From contig CAHJWV010000418.1 of the NCBI GenBank assembly GCA_903643055.1, positions 1 through 8,503 of the forward strand: DNA of 8,503 nucleotides, written 5' to 3'. A model generated the notes under the pieces. The model saw nothing but the letters and a program-made list of their open reading frames with translations, was not told where the DNA came from and searched no databases. Shown in pieces: positions 1 to 5,803 of the stretch; position 1 is the first letter of the stretch; each line of letters opens with the position of its first letter. Made by a program: the position numbers and the translations under genes. Origin of the DNA: Burkholderiales bacterium. GTDB lineage: Bacteria > Pseudomonadota > Gammaproteobacteria > Burkholderiales > Burkholderiaceae.

Positions 1-359
1 CCGAGGTGCGTACCTGGGAAGCCCTGGCCGATGGGGTGATGGAAGCTGCGGTGCTGGCCCGCCTCGAAGAAACCTGGTCAGGCCGCACCGACGCGCAACG
101 CAGCGCCGCGTGGACCCGCCGGCAGATGGACAAGGTGCATGCAGCCTTGGCTGCGATGAGCCGCGGCCTGGGCGAAAAAGCGTTCTGCACCGGCACGCAC
201 TTCACACTGGCCGACATCGCCACCGGCTGCGCGCTCGGTTACCTCGACCACCGTTTTGCACGCATCAATTGGCGCGCTGACTATTCAAATCTTGAAAAGC
301 TCGATGCCAAACTGGCCTTGCGCCAGAGCTTCATCGAAACGCTGCCGCCGCCGGCTTGA
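1..359 (+). CDS. Glutathione S-transferase family protein, C-terminal part (5' truncated)
   Basis: The reading frame is open from the left edge (first full codon at base 3) to a TGA at 357-359, so the gene starts outside the window. The visible 118 residues are mostly helical and match the all-alpha C-terminal domain of soluble glutathione S-transferases. The best landmark is the stretch GTHFTLADIATGCALGYLDHR: its T-x-x-D is the conserved N-capping box of GST helix 6, followed by a hydrophobic helix. The N-terminal thioredoxin-like domain that binds glutathione is not in view, so the catalytic residue and class cannot be judged; the C-terminal pattern resembles YibF-like bacterial GSTs. It converges on the regulator gene encoded on the other strand, with 44 bp between the two stops. 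A GTG at base 6 could be taken as a start but is almost certainly internal. Confidence 0.85.
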   Translation, partial: EVRTWEALADGVMEAAVLARLEETWSGRTDAQRSAAWTRRQMDKVHAALAAMSRGLGEKAFCTGTHFTLADIATGCALGYLDHRFARINWRADYSNLEKLDAKLALRQSFIETLPPPA

Positions 360-403
360 TGTGCTGTCTCGCTCGCGGTGTGCGGGCGAGGTGCAGGGTG
401 TTG

Positions 404-1048
404 TCAGGCGGCCTTCAGCGACAGGCCGCTGGCCCGAATGTCGAACTGAAGCTTGTGATAGACGCGGCGAATGTCGCAGGCCACAGCGTGCACATCCGAG
501 TGCCATTGCTGAGCGATCTCATCGACGAGATAGCCTTGAGCCACCCACTCCAGAATCTCTTGTTCCGGGCCGGTCAACACCAGCGGATTCAAGGATTCGG
601 TCATCGTGTCGGAGTGGGGCGCGGGCATGCGGAAGTGCGAGAGCACCTGGCGCGCGATGGTCGGTGACATCGGCGACTCGCCACGGGCCACCTGCTCCAG
701 CGCGGCAATCAGTTCTTCATGGGCGGTGGCGTGAATCCAGTAGCCATCGGCACCGGCGCGCAAGGCATCGAGCAGCAGCATGTCGTCGTGCGACATCATC
801 GTGACCAGCACTAGAGGGCTCGGGCCGCGTGAGGCGCCGCGCAGTTCCATCAGTAGCGAATGCACCGCGCCGTCTTGCACGCGCATGTCAGTCACCAGGA
901 TGTCGGGCGCGACCTTCTGAATCAAAGGCCGGGCGTCTTCAACGGTGTGGACTCGGCCTGCTACCCAAAACCTCTCGGTCGCGTCGATCAGGGCTTGCAG
1001 CCGCGGGCTGGCTTCGTGATCGCGTTGAAGCAGAACGATGGACGGCAT
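404..1048 (-). CDS. NarL/LuxR-type response regulator with degenerate receiver domain
   Basis: This 214-residue protein has the two-domain plan of NarL/FixJ regulators. Residues 1-120 resemble a receiver: beta-1 IVLLQRD, a candidate phosphorylation site D54 in DILVTDMRV, and a GADGY turn near 99-103. Residues about 155-205 resemble a LuxR-type helix-turn-helix (LTGPEQEILEWVAQGYLVDEIAQ, then a recognition helix ending VYHKLQ), so DNA binding is expected. The receiver is atypical. The invariant lysine after the GY turn is His106, and the paired acidic residues at the end of beta-1 are reduced to Arg9-Asp10. Phosphorylation control is therefore doubtful, but D54 is kept. No histidine kinase gene is adjacent. 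The next gene upstream on the same strand is the glutamate synthase-like gene, 91 bp away. No clear Shine-Dalgarno precedes the ATG; the start is chosen because it opens directly into beta-1. Target genes cannot be told from the sequence. Confidence 0.82.
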   Translation of the reverse strand: MPSIVLLQRDHEASPRLQALIDATERFWVAGRVHTVEDARPLIQKVAPDILVTDMRVQDGAVHSLLMELRGASRGPSPLVLVTMMSHDDMLLLDALRAGADGYWIHATAHEELIAALEQVARGESPMSPTIARQVLSHFRMPAPHSDTMTESLNPLVLTGPEQEILEWVAQGYLVDEIAQQWHSDVHAVACDIRRVYHKLQFDIRASGLSLKAA

Positions 1049-1069
1049 GAACAGGGAATGAAAGAGACT

Positions 1070-1136
1070 GGGGGATGCCGCTTAACTCAAAGCGGCTGGT
1101 GGATGGTGCATCCCCATAGGCCTGCATTCATCCCCC
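1070..1136 (-). other. Structured intergenic leader: nested and alternative inverted repeats
   Basis: The 91-bp gap between the glutamate synthase-like gene and the regulator is full of complementary segments. A perfect 7-bp hairpin is formed by GCCGCTT (1077-1083) and AAGCGGC (1090-1096) with a 6-nt loop. GGGGATGC (1071-1078) is the exact complement of GCATCCCC (1108-1115). GGGGGATG (1070-1077) is also the exact complement of CATCCCCC (1129-1136). One segment thus has two possible partners. On the minus-strand transcript this lies just before the regulator's ATG. It has no clean U-run, so it is not an obvious intrinsic terminator. It could be an operator, a processing or stability element, or a weak attenuator. 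Confidence 0.4.
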
Positions 1137-1139
1137 CGA

Positions 1140-2765
1140 TCAAGGGGTCGCGGCGAAGCTGTGCGGGCTGGCCATCGGCCAATACAACTTGAAGACGCTC
1201 TGCGGCATTTCGCCGCGCAACAACACTCCGGCATCGGCGAAGGGCAGCAAGTTGGCAAGCAGCTTGACCTGGTGATCGCTGCAGCGGCGCACGATGTGCG
1301 ATGCCGTGATGGCGCCAGGGTGGCTCAGGCCCGCAGCCTGCACCAGTTCTTTCAGCGCATGCAATGTGTTTTGGTGAAAGAGCATCACGCGCTCGGCCTT
1401 GGTGGGCACGACCAGCGCGCGTTGGCGTTGCGGGTCTTGGGTGCTGACCCCGGTCGGGCAGTGGCCGGTGTGGCAGGCCTGGGCCTGGATGCAGCCGAGC
1501 GCGAACATGAAGCCGCGGCCCGCGTTACACCAGTCGGCCCCGAGCGCCATCATGCGTGCAATGTCGAACGCGCTGATCACCTTGCCCGCACAACCGAGCT
1601 TGACCTTCTCGCGCAGGTTCAGCCCCACCAGCGTGTTATGTACCAGCAGCAAACCTTCTTGCAGCGGGGCGCCCACATGATCGGTGAATTCCAGCGGCGC
1701 TGCGCCGGTGCCGCCTTCGGCCCCGTCGACAACGATGAAGTCGGGCGTGATGCCGGTTTCGATCATGGCCTTGGCCAAAGCGAACCATTCCCACGGATGG
1801 CCGATGCAGAGCTTGAAGCCGGTCGGCTTGCCGCCCGACAAGTTACGCAGCCGATCGATGAACTGCATCATCTCGACCGGCGTGCTGAAGGCGGAATGGC
1901 GTGCCGGCGAGATGCAATCAACCCAGGGCGTGACGCCGCGTGCCGTAGCGATTTCCAGCGTGACTTTCGGGCCGGGCAGCACGCCGCCATGGCCCGGCTT
2001 GGCGCCCTGGCTCAGCTTCAGCTCGACCATCTTGACTTGCGGATCACGAGCATTGGCTTCGAAGCGTTCGGCGTTGAAGCTGCCGTCGTCATTGCGGCAG
2101 CCGAAGTAGCCCGAGCCGATCTCCCAGATCAGGTCACCGCCATGCGTGCGGTGGTGCGCGCTGATCGAGCCTTCGCCGGTGTCGTGCGCAAAGCCGCCGC
2201 GCTTGGCGCCAGCATTGAGCGCCAGGATGGCGTTGGCCGACAGCGCGCCAAAGCTCATCGCCGAGATGTTGAAGACGCTCGCGGAATAAGGCTGTGCGCG
2301 GCCTGCGCCAATCGTCACGCGGAAGTCGTGCGTGGGCAGCTCGGTCGGTACCAGCGAATGGTTGATCCATTCATAGCCATTCGCGCCCACGTCCATCTGC
2401 GTGCCGAAGGGCCGCTTGTCAGGCTCGCCCTTGGAACGCTGATAAACCAACGAACGTTGTTGGCGCGAGAACGGCGCGGCTTCGTTATCGCCTTCGATGA
2501 AATACTGGCGCATCTCCGGGCGAATGAACTCGAGCAGAAAGCGAAGATGGCCGATGACCGGATAGTTGCGCAGCACCGAATGCCGGCTCTGCAAGATGTC
2601 GCGCACCCCGAGCGCCAGCAGCGCGATGAACACCAGCATCGGCCACCCGCCGACGCCGAACGCCACCCAGCTGAAGGCGCACAGCAATGCGCCCACCGCG
2701 CACAGCAGCCAGGCGCTGTATCGGATTGGAAAATACTGGTTCAGCGTCAGCAGCCATGCGCGCAT
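1140..2765 (-). CDS. Membrane-anchored FMN-binding glutamate synthase-family protein (GltB synthase domain only)
   Basis: The 541-residue product has two likely membrane helices at about 17-35 and 41-57, then a soluble domain like the FMN-binding synthase (TIM-barrel) region of glutamate synthase large subunits. Landmarks are SAMSFGALS (168-176), DTGEGSIS (195-202), KLSQGAKPGHGG (250-261) and VVDGAEGGTGAAP (345-357). C425, C431 and C436 have the C-x5-C-x4-C spacing of the glutamate synthase [3Fe-4S] cluster. The N-terminal glutamine amidotransferase domain and the beta-helix tail of true GltB are absent, so it should not take ammonia from glutamine by itself; the substrate of this stand-alone family is uncertain. 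I chose the ATG at 2763-2765 because GAGAGGA lies 6 nt before it and the protein then begins with the membrane helices. An ATG at 2868-2870 would add 35 residues of low-quality sequence with no better support. It is divergent from metX. Confidence 0.87.
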   Translation of the reverse strand: MRAWLLTLNQYFPIRYSAWLLCAVGALLCAFSWVAFGVGGWPMLVFIALLALGVRDILQSRHSVLRNYPVIGHLRFLLEFIRPEMRQYFIEGDNEAAPFSRQQRSLVYQRSKGEPDKRPFGTQMDVGANGYEWINHSLVPTELPTHDFRVTIGAGRAQPYSASVFNISAMSFGALSANAILALNAGAKRGGFAHDTGEGSISAHHRTHGGDLIWEIGSGYFGCRNDDGSFNAERFEANARDPQVKMVELKLSQGAKPGHGGVLPGPKVTLEIATARGVTPWVDCISPARHSAFSTPVEMMQFIDRLRNLSGGKPTGFKLCIGHPWEWFALAKAMIETGITPDFIVVDGAEGGTGAAPLEFTDHVGAPLQEGLLLVHNTLVGLNLREKVKLGCAGKVISAFDIARMMALGADWCNAGRGFMFALGCIQAQACHTGHCPTGVSTQDPQRQRALVVPTKAERVMLFHQNTLHALKELVQAAGLSHPGAITASHIVRRCSDHQVKLLANLLPFADAGVLLRGEMPQSVFKLYWPMASPHSFAATP

Positions 2766-2921
2766 GGAACATCCTCTCGGTGAATGGGCACCATCGCCTC
2801 CGTCAGCAATGGTAGGCCTGGTTTTGTGACACAGCGGCGATTCACCCAGCGGCCCTTGACGTCGCATCATGCAGCCGTTGGTTGCGTGGCGATCGATGCA
2901 GAAGCACCTCGATTGCCCCGC

Positions 2922-2927
2922 TATACT
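2922..2927 (+). promoter_or_regulatory. Putative -10 element of the metX-metW promoter
   Basis: TATACT at 2922-2927 matches five of six positions of the sigma-70 -10 consensus. A start site 6-8 nt downstream would fall at about 2933-2935, exactly where the first helix of the SAM-II riboswitch begins. That fit is the main support. No good -35 hexamer lies 16-18 nt upstream (the region reads like CAGAAG), so the promoter may be weak or activator-dependent. Confidence 0.55.
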
Positions 2928-2934
2928 GCCCGCT

Positions 2935-2990
2935 CAGCGCTGATTTGTTCCGGCTTGCGGGCGCTCTAGAAATGCAGCTAAAGACAGGAC
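2935..2990 (+). promoter_or_regulatory. SAM-II (metA-type) riboswitch upstream of metX
   Basis: The segment follows the SAM-II H-type pseudoknot pattern as I recall it from the environmental metX aptamer. P1 is AGCGC (2936-2940) with GCGCU (2961-2965). It is followed immediately by the conserved UGAUUU (2941-2946). The 3' part carries the conserved AAAUG (2970-2974) and GCUAAA (2977-2982). The pseudoknot helix P2 can form between UUGC in the P1 loop (2955-2958) and GCAG (2974-2977). In the remembered aptamer the equivalent partners are UUGC and GUAG, so a G-U pair is replaced by G-C, as expected for a conserved helix. UCC (2949-2951) can pair with GGA (2987-2989) to extend it. The class binds S-adenosylmethionine and turns off methionine synthesis genes, which fits metX directly downstream. 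It is best known in alphaproteobacteria. Confidence 0.88.
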
Positions 2991-2992
2991 GC

Positions 2993-3030
2993 AGCACCCG
3001 GTGTCCCCTTTGGCGATGCCGGGTGTTTTT
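2993..3030 (+). terminator. Intrinsic terminator between the SAM-II riboswitch and metX
   Basis: CACCCGG (2995-3001) is the exact complement of CCGGGTG (3019-3025), and a run of five T follows at 3026-3030. The stem can be extended inward by UGUC (3002-3005) with GAUG (3015-3018) through G-U and Watson-Crick pairs, and outward by two pairs with the U-run. It begins 3 nt after the riboswitch and ends 12 nt before the metX start codon. The left arm can instead pair with 2958-2965 inside the riboswitch. I infer that SAM binding favours this terminator and so stops transcription before metX. Confidence 0.8.
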
Positions 3031-3042
3031 CATTGGGCAGCA

Positions 3043-4194
3043 ATGAGTTCATTGGGTCACGTTCAACCGCAATCGATGGCGTTCAGTGCGCCGCTCACCT
3101 TGCGCAGCGGCGCGCAGATTCGCGACTACACGCTGGTCTACGAAACCTACGGCACGCTGAACGCCGACAAGCGCAACGCGGTGCTGGTATGCCACGCGCT
3201 CAACGCGTCGCACCATGTGGCCGGCACTTACGCCGATCAGCCGAAAAGCGAAGGCTGGTGGGACAACCTGATCGGCCCCGGCAAGCCATTGGACACCGAT
3301 CGCTTCTTCGTGATCGGCGTCAACAACCTCGGTTCGTGCTTCGGCTCGACCGGTCCGATGCAGGCCAACCCGGCCACCGGCCAGCCCTATGGCGCCGACT
3401 TTCCGGTCGTCACTGTCGAAGACTGGGTCGATGCGCAGGCTCTGTTGCTCGATCAACTGGGCATCACCCAACTGGCGGCGGTGCTGGGCGGCAGTCTGGG
3501 CGGCATGCAGGCGCTGAGCTGGTCGCTGCGCTACCCGACGCGGCTGCGTCATTGCGTGGCGGTGGCCACGGCACCGAGCTTGTCGGCACAGAACATCGCG
3601 TTCAACGAAGTGGCGCGGCGCGCGATCGTCACCGACCCGGATTTCCATGGCGGCCATTTCTATCGGCATGGCGTGCTGCCCAAGCGCGGCCTGCGCGTGG
3701 CGCGGATGATCGGCCACATCACCTATCTCAGCGACGACTCGATGGAAGCCAAGTTCGGCCGCAGCCTGAAAGGTGCGGCCCCGAACTACAGCACGCAAGA
3801 CATCGAGTTCGAGATCGAAAGCTATCTGCGTTATCAGGGCGACAAGTTCAGCGAATACTTCGATGCCAACACCTATCTGCTGATCACCCGCGCGCTCGAT
3901 TACTTCGACCCGGCACGAGACCATGGCGGCAGCCTGAGCACAGCCTTTGCGCTGGCGCGCTGCAAGTTTCAGCTGGTCAGCTTCACGACCGACTGGCGCT
4001 TCTCGCCGGCGCGATCGCGCGAGCTCGTCAAGGCCTTGCTCGACAACCGCTGCGACGTGAGCTACGCCGAGATCGATGCGCCGCATGGCCACGATGCGTT
4101 TCTGCTCGATGACCCGCGCTATCACGCGGTGATGCGCGCGTGTTTCGAAAACATCGCCAAAGAGGTTTCTGTGAGCAAAGAGGTCGGCGCATGA
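3043..4194 (+). CDS. metX: Homoserine O-acyltransferase MetX
   Basis: MetX transfers an acyl group from acyl-CoA to the hydroxyl of L-homoserine, the committed step of methionine synthesis in the cytoplasm. The 383-residue product is an alpha/beta-hydrolase fold protein of the usual MetX length. The nucleophile is Ser151 in GGSLGGMQ; the rest of the triad is Asp317 in TTDWRFSP and His350 in PHGHDAF. Other family blocks are [35 protein letters not shown] and [15 protein letters not shown]. Some proteobacterial MetX enzymes use succinyl-CoA rather than acetyl-CoA, so the acyl donor should not be taken from the name. I chose the ATG at 3043 over a GTG at 3001 because the GTG lies inside the terminator hairpin and the ATG gives the standard N-terminus ([10 protein letters not shown]). 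The Shine-Dalgarno (GGGCAG) is weak. The C-terminus carries an apparent 6-residue duplication. metW overlaps its stop. Confidence 0.96.
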   Translation: MSSLGHVQPQSMAFSAPLTLRSGAQIRDYTLVYETYGTLNADKRNAVLVCHALNASHHVAGTYADQPKSEGWWDNLIGPGKPLDTDRFFVIGVNNLGSCFGSTGPMQANPATGQPYGADFPVVTVEDWVDAQALLLDQLGITQLAAVLGGSLGGMQALSWSLRYPTRLRHCVAVATAPSLSAQNIAFNEVARRAIVTDPDFHGGHFYRHGVLPKRGLRVARMIGHITYLSDDSMEAKFGRSLKGAAPNYSTQDIEFEIESYLRYQGDKFSEYFDANTYLLITRALDYFDPARDHGGSLSTAFALARCKFQLVSFTTDWRFSPARSRELVKALLDNRCDVSYAEIDAPHGHDAFLLDDPRYHAVMRACFENIAKEVSVSKEVGA

Positions 4195-4775
4195 GCGATC
4201 GCCAAGACATCGAACTGATTGCGGCGCTGGTGCCGCGGGGCTCTCGGGTGCTCGATCTGGGCTGCGGCAACGGCGAGCTGCTGGCTTATCTGCGCGACCA
4301 GCGGCAATGCACCGGCTATGGCATCGAGATCTCCGATGCCAATGTGCTGGCCTGCACGCAACGTGGCGTCAACGTGATCCAGCTCAACCTCGAAGACGGC
4401 CTGTCGATCTTCGAAGACCAGAGCTTCGATGTGGTGCTGCAGCTCGACACCTTGCAGCACCTGCGGCACACCGAGCGCTTGCTGCACGAGACGGCGCGCG
4501 TCGGCCGCGTCGGCATCGTCAGCTTTCCGAATTTCGCGCATTGGCCGAACCGCCTGCAGATCGCCTCCGGACGCATGCCGGTCACACGCGTGTTGCCGTA
4601 CCAGTGGTACGACACGCCGAACATTCGCGTCGGCACCTATGCCGATTTCGAAGTGCTGGCGCGCAAGAGCGGGCTGCATGTGCTCGAGTCTTTCGGTATT
4701 CAGCAAGGGCGGGCGGTGCGGCGCTGGCCGAACCTGCGCGCCAGCGTCGCGGTGTTCAAGCTCGAGCGCGCCTGA
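4191..4775 (+). CDS. metW: Methionine biosynthesis protein MetW (SAM-dependent methyltransferase fold)
   Basis: The 194-residue product is a complete MetW. It has a class I methyltransferase SAM-binding motif [12 protein letters not shown] near residues 20-31, then [12 protein letters not shown], and the MetW-typical blocks [13 protein letters not shown] and [12 protein letters not shown]. MetW accompanies MetX in many proteobacteria and is required for, or increases, MetX acyltransferase activity. No methyl-transfer substrate is firmly assigned as far as I know, so the fold may serve mainly as a SAM-sensing or partner surface. The ATG overlaps the metX TGA (ATGA at 4191-4194) and is preceded by AAAGAGG at 4177-4183, a good Shine-Dalgarno inside the metX end. 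The two genes are thus translationally coupled and share the SAM-II-controlled transcript. An upstream in-frame start at 4140 is not needed. Confidence 0.95.
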   Translation: MSDRQDIELIAALVPRGSRVLDLGCGNGELLAYLRDQRQCTGYGIEISDANVLACTQRGVNVIQLNLEDGLSIFEDQSFDVVLQLDTLQHLRHTERLLHETARVGRVGIVSFPNFAHWPNRLQIASGRMPVTRVLPYQWYDTPNIRVGTYADFEVLARKSGLHVLESFGIQQGRAVRRWPNLRASVAVFKLERA

Positions 4776-4793
4776 CGCGTTCCGCACGCGTCA
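4773..4793 (+). terminator. Perfect hairpin overlapping the metW stop codon
   Basis: TGACGCGT (4773-4780) and ACGCGTCA (4786-4793) form a perfect 8-bp stem with a 5-nt loop; the first three bases are the metW stop codon. No U-run follows (the next bases are tcggcgc), so it is at best an imperfect terminator, or a 3' stabilising or Rho-assisted end of the metXW transcript. Confidence 0.4.
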
Positions 4794-4831
4794 TCGGCGC
4801 GCGGCATGGCGCGTCGATGTCAAGCGTTTCG

Positions 4832-4875
4832 GCTTAACACGCACATCGCCGCGGGTGTTGACCCTGCTTAACGCG
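4832..4875 (+). repeat. Two copies of a GCTTAACRCG direct repeat upstream of the acetoacetate decarboxylase gene
   Basis: GCTTAACACG at 4832-4841 and GCTTAACGCG at 4866-4875 agree at nine of ten positions. They are 34 bp apart, roughly three helical turns, so both would face the same side of the DNA. The second copy overlaps the suggested -35 element. This arrangement would suit a regulator of the decarboxylase gene, but no candidate regulator lies beside it and chance is possible. Confidence 0.35.
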
Positions 4876-4897
4876 AAGGCCTTTCATCGGGTATATG
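4868..4897 (+). promoter_or_regulatory. Putative promoter of the acetoacetate decarboxylase gene
   Basis: TTAACG (4868-4873) and TATATG (4892-4897) are separated by 18 nt and resemble sigma-70 -35 and -10 boxes of moderate quality. Transcription would start near 4904, leaving about 38 nt of leader before the ATG at 4942. This is the most AT-rich patch in the intergenic region. A nearby TTGACC at 4858 is a better -35 hexamer but lacks a -10 at usable distance. Confidence 0.4.
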
Positions 4898-4941
4898 CTG
4901 CGTCGCAACACGGCCGAGCGCCGGGCGTTAGCGAGGGACTG

Positions 4942-5682
4942 ATGGACATTGCCACCATTCGCAAGACCGCGTTTGCCATGCCGCTGACGAGCCCGGCGTT
5001 CCCGCCCGGCCCTTACCGTTTCGTGCGGCGCGAATATTTCATCATCACCTACCGCACCGACCCCGAGGCCTTGCGCCTGGTGGTGCCCGAGCCGCTGGAG
5101 CTGGGTGACGATCCGCTGGTGAACTACGAGTTCATCCGCATGCCGGACTCGACGGGCTTTGGCGATTACACCGAGAGCGGCCAGGTGATCCCGGTCAGCT
5201 ACCAGGGGGCCTCCGGCGGTTACACCCATGCGATGTACCTCGATGACCATCCGCCGATTGCCGGTGGCCGCGAGCTGTGGGGCTTTCCGAAGAAGCTGGC
5301 GAGCCCGAAGCTGGCGGTGCATACCGACACCCTGGTCGGCACGCTGGACTACGGCCCGGTGCGCATTGCCGTTGGCACGATGGGCTACAAGCACCGTGCG
5401 TTGGATCTTGACACTGAGCGTGCCAAGCTGGCCTCGCCGAACTTCCTGCTGAAGATCATTCCGCATGTCGATGGCACGGTGCGCATCTGTGAACTGGTGA
5501 AGTACTGGATCACCGATGTCGACCTGCATGGCGCCTGGTCGGGCCCGGCCTCGCTGGAACTTTATGCGCATGCCTTGGCGCCGGTGTCGCAGCTGCCCGT
5601 GCGCGAGATCGTCGGCGCGCGCCATCTGGTGGCCGACCTCACGTTGAGCCTGGGCCAAGTGGTGTTCGACTACCTCGCTTGA
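4942..5682 (+). CDS. adc: Acetoacetate decarboxylase
   Basis: This enzyme decarboxylates acetoacetate to acetone and CO2 in the cytoplasm through a Schiff base with an active-site lysine. The 246-residue product has the usual length of the family. The hallmark is [13 protein letters not shown] at 111-123: K117 corresponds to the Schiff-base lysine and the adjacent lysine to the residue next to it in the clostridial enzyme. Arg30 (VRREYF) and the GDYTESG segment, with E78, are in the places expected for the active-site arginine and glutamate. The ATG at 4942 is preceded by GAGGGA at 4933-4938, a slightly close Shine-Dalgarno; the open frame runs much further upstream over metW but only as a shadow. 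The neighbouring hydroxybutyrate dehydrogenase makes its substrate, so the pair can convert D-3-hydroxybutyrate to acetone. Some family members act on other beta-keto acids. Confidence 0.92.
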   Translation: MDIATIRKTAFAMPLTSPAFPPGPYRFVRREYFIITYRTDPEALRLVVPEPLELGDDPLVNYEFIRMPDSTGFGDYTESGQVIPVSYQGASGGYTHAMYLDDHPPIAGGRELWGFPKKLASPKLAVHTDTLVGTLDYGPVRIAVGTMGYKHRALDLDTERAKLASPNFLLKIIPHVDGTVRICELVKYWITDVDLHGAWSGPASLELYAHALAPVSQLPVREIVGARHLVADLTLSLGQVVFDYLA

Positions 5683-5705
5683 CCCGTGAGCTCGGTCTGC
5701 TGAAC

Positions 5706-5756
5706 GGGGTGTCGGAACGGCCCATCGAAATTCCGTTCTCACCCTTTCGTTTCTCT
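5706..5756 (+). terminator. Possible terminator or attenuator between adc and the dehydrogenase gene
   Basis: GGGTG (5707-5711) pairs with CACCC (5740-5744), and inside it GAACGG (5715-5720) pairs with CCGTTC (5733-5738). Together they make an 11-bp stem broken by a small internal loop, with a 12-nt apical loop. A U-rich stretch, tttcgtttctc, follows from 5745. It would separate the decarboxylase from the dehydrogenase transcript or dampen read-through. The internal loop and interrupted U-run lower confidence. Confidence 0.45.
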
Positions 5757-5788
5757 CTCCCTTCTTTTCAATCTTCCCTCTCAATCTG
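5736..5788 (+). other. Pyrimidine-rich leader upstream of the dehydrogenase gene
   Basis: The leader has only a handful of purines over some 50 nt, and 5750-5769 is an unbroken run of 20 pyrimidines. On the transcript it would be an unstructured, G-poor tract ending just before the perfect Shine-Dalgarno AAGGAG at 5792-5797. Such tracts can bind ribosomal protein S1, Rho or Hfq. No clear promoter hexamers are visible in it. Confidence 0.4.
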
Positions 5789-5803
5789 ATCAAGGAGCAC
5801 GGC

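Noticed and set aside
360..403. Bidirectional terminator between the glutathione S-transferase and regulator genes
   Set aside because: Only a 5-bp CTCGC/GCGAG pairing is visible, with no T-run on either strand; too weak to annotate.
1161..2783. 540-codon open frame on the + strand
   Set aside because: It is antisense to the glutamate synthase-like gene, has His/Arg/Ala-rich sequence with no family motif, and is a typical shadow frame of high-GC DNA.
2766..2870. ATG start at 2870 for the glutamate synthase-like protein
   Set aside because: The extra 35 residues look like translated leader, while the ATG at 2765 has GAGAGGA at good spacing.
2856..2884. TTGACG at 2856 as a -35 box of the metX promoter
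   Set aside because: No -10-like hexamer lies 16-18 nt downstream, and the TATACT at 2922 is about 60 nt away.
3001..3042. GTG start for metX at 3001
   Set aside because: It would start inside the terminator hairpin, has no Shine-Dalgarno, and adds residues not seen at MetX N-termini.
3049..4125. 358-codon open frame on the - strand
   Set aside because: It is antisense to metX, which is certain, and has no motif or ribosome binding site of its own.
4429..4941. Upstream extension of the acetoacetate decarboxylase frame
   Set aside because: The frame is open by chance over metW; the Ser/Cys/Arg-rich translation is unlike the family, and the ATG at 4942 has a Shine-Dalgarno and gives the standard length.
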